Shown here in pieces: positions 42,302 to 51,646 of a stretch of DNA of 64,000 bases. A program made the position numbers and the translations under genes. How positions within the stretch are numbered: the stretch's first letter is position 1; each line of letters begins with the position of its first letter. This stretch comes from Nocardia jiangxiensis NBRC 101359 (GTDB lineage Bacteria > Actinomycetota > Actinomycetes > Mycobacteriales > Mycobacteriaceae). Location: contig NZ_BAGB01000025.1 of the NCBI RefSeq assembly GCF_000308615.1, forward strand, positions 62,001 through 126,000, given 5' to 3'. Under the pieces are notes generated by a model. The model searched no databases. It was not told the origin of the DNA and saw only the letters and a list, made by a program, of their open reading frames with translations.

Positions 42302-42751
42302 TCAGGAGTCCGGGTCCGTGCGCTTCAGGAAGGATTTCGATTCGTCGATCGGAGTGTTCTGCGCCGCGGACAGCCACCACCGCCCGTCGCGCTCCACCAG
42401 GACGTACAGGGCGACTTCCGAGAAGGCGCCCGGTTCGACGGCCTGTCTGCGGATCTGGGTGACGACCACGCCCGGGGCAGGACTGGCCGCTGCCACGACC
42501 TCGAAGCGGGACGACGGTGCGACGGGTTCGCTCAGCCGCATCATTCGGCGGTGGATCGCGTTGATCCGGCTGTGCCCCACGACCAGCGCGCCGAAGGGGG
42601 TGCCCCACAACACGTCCGCGGCGAACGAGTTGTCGTAGCGGTCGGCGTCGGCCGTCTCGCCCGCCTTCTGTAATTCGGCGGCGAGGTCGGCGGCCACGGC
42701 CTGTGCGGTCGTATCGGCGGCCTGGTCGTGCAGATTCGGTCGAGTATCCAT
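42302..42751 (-). CDS. SnoaL/SgcJ-like NTF2-fold protein
   Basis: 149 residues from ATG 42751 with AGGA upstream. Pattern: AVAADLAAELQKAGETADAD, DNSFAADVLWGTPFGALVVG and a C-terminal VALYVLVERDGRWWLSAAQN. The NTF2 cone fold fits the SgcJ/EcaC-type group: small cytosolic proteins of mostly unknown role. It starts 94 bp after the end of the NYN gene. No pathway partner is evident. Confidence 0.75.
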   Translation of the reverse strand: MDTRPNLHDQAADTTAQAVAADLAAELQKAGETADADRYDNSFAADVLWGTPFGALVVGHSRINAIHRRMMRLSEPVAPSSRFEVVAAASPAPGVVVTQIRRQAVEPGAFSEVALYVLVERDGRWWLSAAQNTPIDESKSFLKRTDPDS

Positions 42752-42845
42752 GTCATCCTCCGCTCTCTGATGCTGATCACAGCCTGCAAGCTCAACCAAA
42801 GTTGAGGTCAAGCCGGTGTGAGCGAGGTGACGGTCTCGTGGTCGG

Positions 42846-43259
42846 CTAGGGGTTCCGGGCCGAATCGATCCGGTCCAGGAGCCGGCGTGGTCCGGTCGTG
42901 CGGGCCCCGAGCGCCTCGATGCGGGCCCGCAGGCCGCGGTCCGCGGTGACGACGAGGACCTGTGCGTGGTCGCCGTGTTCGGCCGTGACCGCGACGATCG
43001 CGTCGTCGCCGGAGCCCGCGGCGCGTACCACCCTGATGTTGCGGAATTCGTTGTCGTCCACCGCTTTTGCGGCACCCTCGAGGACGACGACCACCTCGCA
43101 CGAGTGCGGAAGGTGTTCCCGCAGCGCTGCCAGGCCCGTCAGCAGCCGCCGCGCTGCGCCCGCGCGGTCGCGCCACCAGCCGTCGGGGCGGGAGCCGACG
43201 ACATTGGCCGCGTCCACGACGAGCATCCGCACGGAATCGTCCACGTGCTCAGTCTCCAT
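42846..43259 (-). CDS. NYN/PIN-like domain protein
   Basis: 137 residues from ATG 43259 (GTG 43244 is possible). A PIN-like acidic set is visible: MLVVDAANVVGSRPDGWWRD (first Asp), AAGSGDDAIVAVTAEHGDHA (second), VVTADRGLRARIEALG (third), with EVVVVLEGAA between. NYN domains are metal-dependent RNases or relatives. No antitoxin-like partner is seen on either side, so a housekeeping RNA role or an inactive form is as likely as a toxin. Single-gene family in mycolata as far as I recall. Confidence 0.75.
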   Translation of the reverse strand: METEHVDDSVRMLVVDAANVVGSRPDGWWRDRAGAARRLLTGLAALREHLPHSCEVVVVLEGAAKAVDDNEFRNIRVVRAAGSGDDAIVAVTAEHGDHAQVLVVTADRGLRARIEALGARTTGPRRLLDRIDSARNP

Positions 43260-43333
43260 CAAGGGAGTCGGCCGGTCGCGCAGCGGTGCGTGTCCAACGT
43301 GGCCGGTACTCCAGCCGTGTGTGGCCGTTCGGA

Positions 43334-44653
43334 TCAGTACGGCGCGGTTCCGGCCGATCGTGGCGGCAGCGGCGGGAGTTCCAGATTGTCGCGGAAGGTG
43401 TCGCCCACGTAGTCGCGGCCGACGATGCCACGCTTGCGGAGTTCGGGCAGCAGTCCGGCGAGCAGGAAGTCCCGGGTGCGCGGATCGTCGAGACCGCCGA
43501 GGCCGATGACGTCGAGAACGCCTGCGGAATAACGTTCCTCGATCGCGTCGGCCAGCTGCTCCGGAGTGCCCGCGGCGGCCCAGTGTCCGGTGTCCTTGGC
43601 GGCGATGATCAACTCCCGCAGCGTCTTTCCGGACCGAGCGTAACCGGTGAAGATCTCCACCCGGCCGCGCCGCCGATGCACCGAACGCACCTCCGGCAGC
43701 AGATGTTCCGGAATCGGCTCGTCCAGTGGTAGATCGGTCAGATCGACTCCGCCGCCGAGCATATCGGCCAGGGCGTGGCGTCCCGCCTCGAAGTCGGTGG
43801 CCTCTTCGCGTTCGCGTACCAGGCGCAGTGCTTCGGCCTCGGTGGCGCCGTAGGTGGCGTGCAATGAGCTGAAGATCAACGGAAGTCCGTCGGCGCGGCC
43901 CAGTTCCGCTGCGCGCGTGCGGATTCGCTTGGTGTAGGTCAATGCGTCGTCCAAGGTGCCCAGTGAGGTGAACACCACCTCCGCGAACCGGGCGCCGAGC
44001 TCCACCCCGCCCTCGGACTGCCCGGCCTGGAACTGCACCGGCCGACGTTGCGGCAGTGGCGGGATGTTGAGTGGACCGCGAACCGTGAAGTGGTCGCCCG
44101 CGTACTCGATCGGACGTACCGATTCCGCGTTCAACCGCGCCCCGCCCCGCCCGTCCGAGGTCAGCGCATCGGGCCCCCAGCTGTCGAACAGCGCGTTGAC
44201 GACCTCGATCGATTCCGCCGCGCGGGCGTACCGTTCCTCCGGACTCGGCAGCTCGGCGTCGCCGTAGTTCTCCTCGCCGACCGAGGAGGTCACCGCATTC
44301 CACGCCGCGCGGCCGTTGCTGATGTGATCGAGTGTGCCGAACAGTCGCGCCAGGTTGTACGGGTGATGGAACGTGGTGGTGACGGTCGCGATCAGGCCGA
44401 CGTGCCGGGTGACCGCGCTCAACGCGGACAGCACGATCAGCGGCTCCTGCGCCCCGATCGCGCCCTGCATGCCGAAGCTGAGCAGGTCGGCGGCGAACAA
44501 CGCGGCGAACCGGTGTTCCTCCGCGAGCCGGGCCGTCTCGAGCAGATCGGTGAGCGTGGACTTCCCCGGATCGATCGCCGCGGCATAGACCTTGGGAGAT
44601 CCGCTCACCCCGGTCACGATCTTCAGCGGCCGCCGCCGGTCGGTGCTTGCCAT
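43334..44653 (-). CDS. FMN-dependent LLM-class monooxygenase (NtaA/SnaA/DszA type)
   Basis: 439 residues. The barrel features are FAALFAADLLSFGMQG, LSALSAVTRHVGLIATVTTT, FHHPYNLARLFGTLDHISNG, RAAWNAVTSS, and YAGDHFTVRGPLNIPPLPQR, which together mark the NtaA/DszA branch of flavin-dependent monooxygenases. It needs FMNH2 from a separate flavin reductase. Substrates in this branch are chelators, sulfones, dibenzothiophene products or antibiotics; this one is unassigned. It is transcribed alone, with a divergent F420/PPOX gene 134 bp away. Confidence 0.9.
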   Translation of the reverse strand: MASTDRRRPLKIVTGVSGSPKVYAAAIDPGKSTLTDLLETARLAEEHRFAALFAADLLSFGMQGAIGAQEPLIVLSALSAVTRHVGLIATVTTTFHHPYNLARLFGTLDHISNGRAAWNAVTSSVGEENYGDAELPSPEERYARAAESIEVVNALFDSWGPDALTSDGRGGARLNAESVRPIEYAGDHFTVRGPLNIPPLPQRRPVQFQAGQSEGGVELGARFAEVVFTSLGTLDDALTYTKRIRTRAAELGRADGLPLIFSSLHATYGATEAEALRLVREREEATDFEAGRHALADMLGGGVDLTDLPLDEPIPEHLLPEVRSVHRRRGRVEIFTGYARSGKTLRELIIAAKDTGHWAAAGTPEQLADAIEERYSAGVLDVIGLGGLDDPRTRDFLLAGLLPELRKRGIVGRDYVGDTFRDNLELPPLPPRSAGTAPY

Positions 44654-44787
44654 ACCGCGACGCTAACCAGGCACACCGGTATCGCCCACGGGTTACGCTC
44701 AGCGAGATCCTTTCCCGCAGTGCGTGATCGCCGCATTCACCCGCCCGAGGCCGCGTCCCCTGCCGCCGAATTCCGTAGACTGCGGGG

Positions 44788-45231
44788 GTGACCGATCTCG
44801 CGGATTTCGCCCGGCTGATCGCCGGTGATCATGGGCTCTGTGTCGTGTCGACCGCCCGAGCGGATGGCACGATCCACTCCTCACTCGTCAACGCCGGTGT
44901 GCTGAAACACCCGCTGACCGGCGAGGAAGTAGTAGGGATGGTGCTGCGCGGCGGCACTCGCAAGTTGGCGAATCTGCGGGCCCGGCCGCGGATGACGGCC
45001 GTCGTGCGCGTCGGCTGGGAGTGGGCCGCCGCCGAGGGGCCGGTGTGGATCACCGGACCCGACGATCCGGTCCCCGGAATCGACCCCGAACGCCTGCGTC
45101 TGCTGCTGCGGGAGGTGTTCACTGCGGCCGGCGGCACCCACGAGGATTGGGACGAATACGACCGCGTCATGGCACAGGAGCGCCGGGCGGTCGTGCTGAT
45201 CGTTCCCGATCGCGTCTACGCCAACGGCTGA
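44788..45231 (+). CDS. PPOX-class, F420-dependent oxidoreductase-type protein
   Basis: 147 residues with the split-barrel pattern: GDHGLCVVSTARADGTIHSS, VVGMVLRGGTRKLANLRARP and ERRAVVLIVPDRVY. These proteins bind F420 or FMN; in mycolata F420 is usual. The substrate is unknown. Its 3' end overlaps the convergent MBL gene by 16 bp. Confidence 0.85.
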   Translation: MTDLADFARLIAGDHGLCVVSTARADGTIHSSLVNAGVLKHPLTGEEVVGMVLRGGTRKLANLRARPRMTAVVRVGWEWAAAEGPVWITGPDDPVPGIDPERLRLLLREVFTAAGGTHEDWDEYDRVMAQERRAVVLIVPDRVYANG

Positions 45232-46127
45232 GCGGCAGCCCAGGCCAGCGGCAGCACCACGTCCACGTTGTCCCGCTGGGCCAGGGGCAGCAGCATCTTC
45301 ATCGTCGCGTCGAAGCGATCCGCGAAGTGCGGAAGCGGGCGCAGTGGCCGGTCCAGCCCGGTGAAGAAGTCGTCCCAGTGCACCAGCACGACCCGCCGTG
45401 CGTCGACCGCGCCGACGACGTCGTCCCAGTACCGCCGCACGAACTCGGGTGACTGCCTGCCCAGACCGCCGATGCCCAGATAGACGACCTCCGCGCGACG
45501 TCCGTCCAGCATGCCGGGACGGTGATTCGCACTGGCGTGCATCAGAATTCGACCGAGCGGATGTTCGATGAGCACCGAGTAGGCGGTCCCGGTCTTCCAT
45601 GCGCGGGTGCGCGCGGGCGGAACCAGCGGCCGCGTCACTATGCCCGGATAACGGTCACCCGGACTGTGCACCGAATCCAGGAACGTCAGTGTGAACTGCC
45701 CGTATTCGAGAGTGTCCCCGTCGCCCACCACCCGCAGCGAGGATTCGGCCAGGCCGAGCCCGCGCCCGATGTTCGCGGTGGACTCCGACCCGACCAGCTC
45801 CGCACCGGTCTGCAGGCACCACACCGGCGCGTCCAGGGCGTGGTCGTAATGCGAGTGCGCGCAGAACACCGCGTTCAGCGTCCGCACGTTCAGCCGTTCG
45901 ATCGCGGCCCGGACCAGCCCCGGATCCGGCGCGATCCGCCCCAGCGCGACCCGCAGCAGCCCCGGCCGCGTGACGAACCCGTCGCACAGCAGACTCGTCG
46001 TGTCGTCCGACAGCAGCAGCGAACTGGTCCCGAGGAAGTGCGCCGTCAACCCGCCGGGTGTCACATCGGCGCGCTGCTGGTAGGCGTGGTAGGGCGCGAG
46101 ATCGGGACGGCCGAGGGGAGTTCTCAC
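45216..46127 (-). CDS. MBL-fold metallo-hydrolase
   Basis: 303 residues from GTG 46127 (VRTPLGRPDLAPYH). The metal motif is FCAHSHYDHALDAPVW (HxHxDH), with later FLDSVHSPGD, GRILMHASAN and VLVHWDDFF as further ligand strands. Upstream sequence in this frame is not protein-like. This looks like the UlaG/lactonase-related branch that acts on phosphodiesters or lactones; the substrate is unknown. It lies 62 bp after the P450 gene's end and could be the last gene of that transcript. Confidence 0.85.
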   Translation of the reverse strand: MRTPLGRPDLAPYHAYQQRADVTPGGLTAHFLGTSSLLLSDDTTSLLCDGFVTRPGLLRVALGRIAPDPGLVRAAIERLNVRTLNAVFCAHSHYDHALDAPVWCLQTGAELVGSESTANIGRGLGLAESSLRVVGDGDTLEYGQFTLTFLDSVHSPGDRYPGIVTRPLVPPARTRAWKTGTAYSVLIEHPLGRILMHASANHRPGMLDGRRAEVVYLGIGGLGRQSPEFVRRYWDDVVGAVDARRVVLVHWDDFFTGLDRPLRPLPHFADRFDATMKMLLPLAQRDNVDVVLPLAWAAAQPLA

Positions 46128-46189
46128 CCCGTTATCCTGCACCTGTTGCCGTGCGATCGGGCGGAGCGCGCCGTGTGGGCTGCGATCTG

Positions 46190-47458
46190 CTAGCCGAACA
46201 GCACGGGCAGTGAGGTGGGGGATCGGAAGACCTGGCCGCGGATGTGCGGATCGTCCGCATCGGGGTCGAGCCGCAGATTCGGCAGTTTGTCCAGCATCTT
46301 CTCCAGGGCCAGTCGCATCTCGGTGCGGGCCAGGTGGATGCCCAGGCAGTTGTGCGGTCCCTGCCCGAAGGACATGTGCGGGCGCGGCGCGCGGAAGATG
46401 TCGAAGTCGTCCGGATCGTTCCACCGGCTCTCGTCCCGATTGGCGGCGGCGAGCATCAGCATCACCGTCGACCCCTTCGGAATGGGCACATCGTGCAGGA
46501 CCGTACTGGTGGTGGCCATGCGGGTGATGTTCAGCAGCGGTGTCTCGAACCGGATCGACTCCTCGACCGCGCGGGGGATCAGCGCCCGATTGTCCCGCAG
46601 CGCGTTGAGCTGATCCGGACGAGACAGCAAGGTGCACAACATATTTCCGGTCGATCGATAGGTCGTCTCGATCCCGGCGGGCAGCAGCAGTCGCAGGAAG
46701 GAGAAGATCTCCTCGTCGCTCAGGCGCTCGCCGTCCAGTTCGGCCCGGGACAGATCGCTGATCAGATCCTCGCGCGGTTCGCGGCGACGCTCGGCGAGGA
46801 TCTCCGCGAGATACGCCTTGACCTCCTGTGAAGCGGTGATGGCGCGTTCGCGGTTGGAGTGGAACCCGAGAATGGCGATCGACCAGCGCTGGAACTGCCG
46901 CAGATCCTCCCGCGGCAGGCCGAGCATCCCGGCGGTCACGAGGGTCGGGAAGGGAAAGGTGAACTCGGTGACCAGATCGGCGTGTCCGCGGTCGGCGAAC
47001 CGGTCGATCAACTCGTCCGCGACCGGGACGATGAGCCGTTCCTCCCAGTTCGCCAGGGCCTTCTGCCGGAACGCGGTGGACACCAGCGCGCGGTAGCGGC
47101 GGTGTTCGGGATCGTCCATCCCCAGAATGATGTGCTTGCCCATGATGTCGCCCATGAGCATGTCGATGATGTGCGCCGAGGAGTAGGTCTTGCCGTCGCG
47201 CAGCACCTCGAGGATATCTACGTAGCCGTAGACGAAGAACACCGCCGCATCGTCGGCGTGCGGCATGTTCGAGGTGTCCAGGCGCTGCACCGGATGCTCC
47301 CGGCGAGCGGCGGCCAGTTCCGGATACGGGTCGCGGACATCGCCCGCGACGTCGTCGTCGAATACCTCGAAGACGCTGTCGTCACCGGCTTCGCGCTCCT
47401 GCCCGCTCGCAGCCGGCGGTTCGACCTGGTCTGCGGTGGCCTTGACGTGTGTGTCCAC
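46190..47458 (-). CDS. Cytochrome P450 (cluster enzyme)
   Basis: 422 residues. Heme Cys371 is in FGQGPHNCLGIHLAR; the I-helix reads LLLPAGIETTYRSTG; ExxR is EESIRFE; the meander FDIFRAPRPHMSFG fits. The N-terminus is long and acidic. A GTG start at 47458 lies 17 bp from a 17-bp element shared by four promoters of the region. It diverges from the operon 47635-54824. No ferredoxin is adjacent. It probably performs the first oxidation of the cluster's substrate. Confidence 0.94.
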   Translation of the reverse strand: MDTHVKATADQVEPPAASGQEREAGDDSVFEVFDDDVAGDVRDPYPELAAARREHPVQRLDTSNMPHADDAAVFFVYGYVDILEVLRDGKTYSSAHIIDMLMGDIMGKHIILGMDDPEHRRYRALVSTAFRQKALANWEERLIVPVADELIDRFADRGHADLVTEFTFPFPTLVTAGMLGLPREDLRQFQRWSIAILGFHSNRERAITASQEVKAYLAEILAERRREPREDLISDLSRAELDGERLSDEEIFSFLRLLLPAGIETTYRSTGNMLCTLLSRPDQLNALRDNRALIPRAVEESIRFETPLLNITRMATTSTVLHDVPIPKGSTVMLMLAAANRDESRWNDPDDFDIFRAPRPHMSFGQGPHNCLGIHLARTEMRLALEKMLDKLPNLRLDPDADDPHIRGQVFRSPTSLPVLFG

Positions 47459-47474
47459 GAACCCTCCTCGGTAA

Positions 47475-47491
47475 GACCAAATATTCGTTCC
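47475..47491. promoter_or_regulatory. Shared 17-bp element, copy a
   Basis: GACCAAATATTCGTTCC, between the divergent P450 and solute-binding genes. It is identical, in reverse orientation, to the copy at 55888-55904. The AT core AATATT with flanking GACC and GTTCC looks like a weakly symmetric operator. Confidence 0.65.
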
Positions 47492-47634
47492 GAAGCGTAC
47501 TGAGCGCTCAGAGGCGGGTCAATACCCGTCAAACACGGTTCAAGTCGACCGTTGACGACGGACGCGCGCGATCCGTAACATGTGGAACGAATTTTAGGTT
47601 CGCTGCTCGAGCCGCCTGGCAGACGGAGATACAC

Positions 47635-48747
47635 GTGGCCTACGAAAGTACTGCCGAGCCCATCAAACTCGGCTATCTGTTCGACTTCCGACTTCCCGAG
47701 AGCTTTCCGCCGGATATGCGGGACGACCTGACCCGCCCGTTCCATCTGGTGTTCGCCGAGGGACAACGACTCGGCCTGATCGACCGTCCGGTGGAGATCG
47801 TCTTCCGCGAGGTGGAGGGCTTGCCCAAGGGCTCGGTGAAGGCGGTGATCGATGCGTACGGGGAACTGGTGGACGAGGGGTGCCTGGCCGTATTCGGCCC
47901 GCACATCACCGATAACGCCGTTCCGATGCGGGAGGAGATCGAACGCCGATTCCGGGTTCCGGCGATCAATGTCTCGGGGTCGGAGGACTGGCTCGGCGAA
48001 TGGACCTTCGCCCTGCCGCAGGGGTCGATGACCGACGAGCCGGTCTTCTGGGCGCATCTACTCGCCAAGGGCGGGCACACCGAGGTCGGCGCGCTGGTGG
48101 AACGCTCCCTGGTGGGCGAGAGCTACATCCGGAATTTTCGGAAAGCCTGCCGCGAGGAGGGAATTCGCATCGTCGCCGAGGTGGCCATCCCGCAGACCGC
48201 GCAGGACATCAGCGAGGAGGTGCGTGCACTGCGCGAGGCGAAGGCGCAGGCGATCGTGCACTGCGGCTTCGGATTCGGGGTCGCGATGGGGAATCCCGCA
48301 CTCGCCGCGCTGAATTGGGATCCGCCGCGGTTCATGGGCACCGCATTCCAGAATGCCTGGATCAACGAACTGCTGTGGAACGCCTTCCTCGGCTGGACCG
48401 GCCTGGACCAGTACGACGAGGGAAACCTGGTGGGACAGCGGTTTCTGGATGTCTACCAGGCCGATTCCGGGCGTCGCCCGCAGTACTGCGTCCCCGTGGT
48501 GAACCGCGACATCGCGACAGTTCTGTTGCACGCCTTCGCCGATGCGCATCCGCTGTCTCCGCGCGGGGTCGCCGAGGCGCTCGAACGGGTCAAGATGTTG
48601 CCGGCCGCGGCCGGCGCCCCCGGCACCCGGCTCTCGTTCGGGAAGTGGACCCGGCGGGGGTGGATGGGCGCGGGCTATCTGGTTGCGCGGCAACTGGATC
48701 CGGACGGCGTGACATCGCACCTGGTCGCGCGATTCGGGCAGGAGTAG
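47635..48747 (+). CDS. Leu/Ile/Val-binding-type (Peripla_BP_6) protein without signal peptide
   Basis: 370 residues from GTG 47635 with GGAGAT upstream. The sequence begins MAYESTAEPIKLGYLFDFRL, going straight into the first strand of the type I PBP fold; no signal peptide or lipobox precedes it. Fold features are VEIVFREVEGLPKGSVKAVI, EGCLAVFGPHITDNAVPMRE, ALVERSLVGESYIRNFRKAC and GRRPQYCVPVVNRDIATVL. It is probably cytosolic, a ligand sensor or carrier (AmiC-like) rather than a transport receptor. It opens the six-gene operon to 54824; the next start follows after three bases. Confidence 0.82.
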   Translation: MAYESTAEPIKLGYLFDFRLPESFPPDMRDDLTRPFHLVFAEGQRLGLIDRPVEIVFREVEGLPKGSVKAVIDAYGELVDEGCLAVFGPHITDNAVPMREEIERRFRVPAINVSGSEDWLGEWTFALPQGSMTDEPVFWAHLLAKGGHTEVGALVERSLVGESYIRNFRKACREEGIRIVAEVAIPQTAQDISEEVRALREAKAQAIVHCGFGFGVAMGNPALAALNWDPPRFMGTAFQNAWINELLWNAFLGWTGLDQYDEGNLVGQRFLDVYQADSGRRPQYCVPVVNRDIATVLLHAFADAHPLSPRGVAEALERVKMLPAAAGAPGTRLSFGKWTRRGWMGAGYLVARQLDPDGVTSHLVARFGQE

Positions 48748-48750
48748 ACC

Positions 48751-49890
48751 GTGAGCGCCCCGCAGGAACTCCGGTCCGGCACCCAGCCGGACGCCGCACC
48801 CGGCCGTGCGCCGGGTAGCGCACCGCGCCGCCTGCGCACGGCGGGGATCACGATCCTGATCGTGGCGGTCCTGGCCGTCATCGCTGCCTACGCGAGCCGC
48901 GGCGCGGACGATCCGCGGATCGCGAATCCCGCGGTCAGCGGCGCGCCCCGCCCGGTGCCGCCGCTGTTCGGCTGGAATCACTGGATCACGGTGCACGAGA
49001 TCGGGACCGTGGTGATGATGGTGGTGCTGGTCACCGTGGTCGTCGTGGGCTGGCGTCGCTATCCGGCTCATCCGGTGCTGTTGATGACGCTGGTGACCAC
49101 CGCGATCGTGTGGCAGGACCCGATCATGAACTGGGCGCCCTACGCCGCCTACAACCCGCAGCTGTGGCACTGGCCGGTGCACTGGCCGCTGGTGTCGCTG
49201 TCGCCGACGGTCGAGCCGTTCATCGTGATCGGTTATGCCACTTTCTATCTCGGCCCCTACTTTCCCGCGATCCGGGTGCTGCGCCGGCTACAGGCCCGTC
49301 GTCCGCACGATTCGTTCGTCTCGCGGCATCCGCTGTGGAGTCTGGCCGGGCTGACCCTGGTGATCGGGTTCGTCTTCGACGCGATTCTGGAATGCATCCT
49401 GGTGCGCAGCCAGCTGTACATCTACACGCAGGTGATCCCGTTCGGCTCGCTGTTCACCGGCAAGCCCTACCAGTTCCCGTTGATCTGGGAATCGGCGCTG
49501 GTCACGGTCGTGATGATCCCGGCGGCAGTGCTGCTGTACCGCGACGACACCGGACGCACGGTCGCCGAACGGCTCTCGCACCGGGCCCGGATCTTCCGGA
49601 ACCATCCCGCCCTGGGCGCGTTCACGGTGATGTTCATCCTGATCAATATCGCCTACTTCTGTTACGGCGGCGGATTCGCCATCATCCGCGACAGCCGCGC
49701 GGCCACCTCGGTCGCCTGCCCGTGGCCGTTCCCGGAGGCGAAAGTCTATGACCCGCAGGGGTTCTACGAAAAGAACGGGCAGGCCGGGCCGTACTCGGCC
49801 GGGATCTGGTCGCGGTGGGAGAATGCGCAGTCGGGACGCCCCGCGACAGCGATGCCCGCCGATGGCGGACGGTGCGGGGGCAGGACGTGA
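48751..49890 (+). CDS. AveC-like multi-pass membrane protein (spirocyclase AveC family)
   Basis: 379 residues with about seven TM segments (AGITILIVAVLAVIAAYASR, HEIGTVVMMVVLVTVVVVGW, LAGLTLVIGFVFDAILECIL, FTVMFILINIAYFCYGGGFA). Conserved-looking polar sites are WNHWITVHEIG, QDPIMNWAPY, LWHWPVHWPLVSLSPTVEP and GKPYQFPLIWES. AveC was named for avermectin spiroketal formation, but homologues in mycolata catabolic clusters have no established role. Its His/Glu/Asp sites inside the membrane could hold a metal. The start is three bases after the previous stop and its stop overlaps the VWA gene (GTGA). Confidence 0.75.
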   Translation: MSAPQELRSGTQPDAAPGRAPGSAPRRLRTAGITILIVAVLAVIAAYASRGADDPRIANPAVSGAPRPVPPLFGWNHWITVHEIGTVVMMVVLVTVVVVGWRRYPAHPVLLMTLVTTAIVWQDPIMNWAPYAAYNPQLWHWPVHWPLVSLSPTVEPFIVIGYATFYLGPYFPAIRVLRRLQARRPHDSFVSRHPLWSLAGLTLVIGFVFDAILECILVRSQLYIYTQVIPFGSLFTGKPYQFPLIWESALVTVVMIPAAVLLYRDDTGRTVAERLSHRARIFRNHPALGAFTVMFILINIAYFCYGGGFAIIRDSRAATSVACPWPFPEAKVYDPQGFYEKNGQAGPYSAGIWSRWENAQSGRPATAMPADGGRCGGRT

Positions 49891-51584
49891 GTGCCGGTGA
49901 AATCGACGGTGGTCCAGCAAGGTTCGGTCTGCTTGCCTCGGGAATAGCGGGACGGGCACTTCGGGTCGCTCCGGCCGCGCCGGACGAATCGCCGTGGACC
50001 GACGGCCGCGTGGTGTTCGTCGACGCCGAAGCTCCCGCACTCGACCAGATCGTCGAACTCACGGTGCAGGCGTCGATGATCGGCGCGGGCAGCTTCGAAT
50101 CCGAGCTCCTCCGGCGGCTCGCCCGCCGATCACCCGCCGTACTCGATCGGTATCTGATGCTGGAGGGCCATCGCGCGCTGGCCGCCAACGGCGATTTGCT
50201 GCCTGTCGCCGCGAGCGCATTGGTCGACCAGAACATTGCTGAGCTGTCCGGTTGTGCCGCAACATCATTGGTGATCGCATCAGGAAAGCGCGCGCTGGGT
50301 GATCCGCCGCCGGAGTTCGGGACGATCCACCCGAAGCGTCTGCTGACCACGCAGGAGAAGTTCGCCGAACAGGGCGCGCCGGACACCCGTCCGCCCGACT
50401 CGGCCGATGCCGAGGACGATTCGCCGGACGAACTGGACGACGATGATTCCGGCGGTAAGCTCCCCGCCCTGTTCAGCAACGTCGTCGGGGGACAGGGGCT
50501 GCCGGCCCGGCTGTTCCGGCGCATGCTGAGCCTCGGCCGGGAGTCCGAGGGCGGCATCACCGCTGGCGGTGTGCCGAGATCGGCTCGGGCACTGGTGAAA
50601 CCGGGGCGCATCGACACCGGAGGCACGGGCACCGCGGCCGCAGCGGATGCCGTGGCCGAACTCCGGCGCGAGGGCCTGTCCTATCCGGAATGGGACGTCC
50701 ACCGCCGCCGATACCGGCCCGGCTGGTGCACGGTGGCCGAATCCGATCCTCGGGCAGGGGATCACGCGATCCCGATCGCACCCGTGAGCAACGCCCTGAT
50801 GCGCGCGCTGGCCCGGCTGCGCTCGAGTCTCGACCACAAGCATCGCCGGATGCAGGGCGACGACATCGATGTGGACGCGGTGGTGGACGAACGTGTACAG
50901 CTACTCTCCGGAGCTTCGACTGACGGTGCCGTGTACATCGAAAGTGTCAGGTGCACACCGGATCTGGCGGTCGTCGTACTGCTCGACATCTCGGGTTCGG
51001 CCGCATTGCCGAGCGTTTCCGGCGGAACCGTGCACGACCAGCAGCGCACCGCGGCCCTCATGCTGACCTCGGCGCTGCACGCACTGGGCAATCGGGTGGC
51101 GCTCTACGGGTTCTACTCTCAGGGACGGGCCGCGGTCCGGGCGTTGCGGGTCAAGCGATTCGACGATCGACTGGACGCCGCGGCGCTGCGCAGGCTCGCC
51201 GCACTCGAGCCCGCGGCCTACACCCGGATGGGTGCGGCCGTGCGGTACGGCACGACGATCGCGAGCGAATATCGCTGCGCCGCAAGAACACTGCTCGTCG
51301 TGCTGTCCGATGGATTCGCCTACGACCACGGCTACGAAGGTGTCTACGCCGAGGCCGACGCCCGGCGTGCGCTGTCCGAGGCTCGTCGCCAGGGCATCGG
51401 ATGTGTCTGTCTGAGCGTCGGCGCGGAGACCGGGATCGACGCGTTGCGCAGGGTTTTCGGCACCGCCGCCTACGCCGCCGTCGCCTCACCCCAGGAGGTG
51501 TCCCAGGTGGCCGCGCCGTTGTTCCGGGACGCGTTGCGTTCCGCCGACCTGCGCCGCCGAATGATGCGAGCGCGAGCCTCCTGA
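49887..51584 (+). CDS. VWA-domain protein, NorD/CbbO type
   Basis: 565 residues from GTG 49887. The C-terminal VWA domain (about 355-565) has the MIDAS motif Asp367-x-Ser369-x-Ser371 in VVLLDISGSA, then ALHALGNRVALYGFYSQG, YTRMGAAVRYGTTIAS and LLVVLSDGFAYDHGYEG. The N-terminal part is helical with an acidic strip (ADAEDDSPDELDDDDSGG). NorD, CbbO and CoxE-like VWA proteins act with MoxR-type ATPases to mature metalloenzymes; the MoxR gene follows 62 bp later. The client is unknown. Confidence 0.82.
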   Translation: MSAGEIDGGPARFGLLASGIAGRALRVAPAAPDESPWTDGRVVFVDAEAPALDQIVELTVQASMIGAGSFESELLRRLARRSPAVLDRYLMLEGHRALAANGDLLPVAASALVDQNIAELSGCAATSLVIASGKRALGDPPPEFGTIHPKRLLTTQEKFAEQGAPDTRPPDSADAEDDSPDELDDDDSGGKLPALFSNVVGGQGLPARLFRRMLSLGRESEGGITAGGVPRSARALVKPGRIDTGGTGTAAAADAVAELRREGLSYPEWDVHRRRYRPGWCTVAESDPRAGDHAIPIAPVSNALMRALARLRSSLDHKHRRMQGDDIDVDAVVDERVQLLSGASTDGAVYIESVRCTPDLAVVVLLDISGSAALPSVSGGTVHDQQRTAALMLTSALHALGNRVALYGFYSQGRAAVRALRVKRFDDRLDAAALRRLAALEPAAYTRMGAAVRYGTTIASEYRCAARTLLVVLSDGFAYDHGYEGVYAEADARRALSEARRQGIGCVCLSVGAETGIDALRRVFGTAAYAAVASPQEVSQVAAPLFRDALRSADLRRRMMRARAS

Positions 51585-51646
51585 GGATCCGATAGCTCTG
51601 TCGCGCAAGCGAATCCCGGAAGATCACGGAGAAAGGCCAGGACGAT

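Noticed and set aside
42846..43259. NYN protein plus SnoaL gene as a toxin-antitoxin pair
   Set aside because: The SnoaL-like protein has no antitoxin features, the genes do not overlap, and NYN proteins of this type occur alone.
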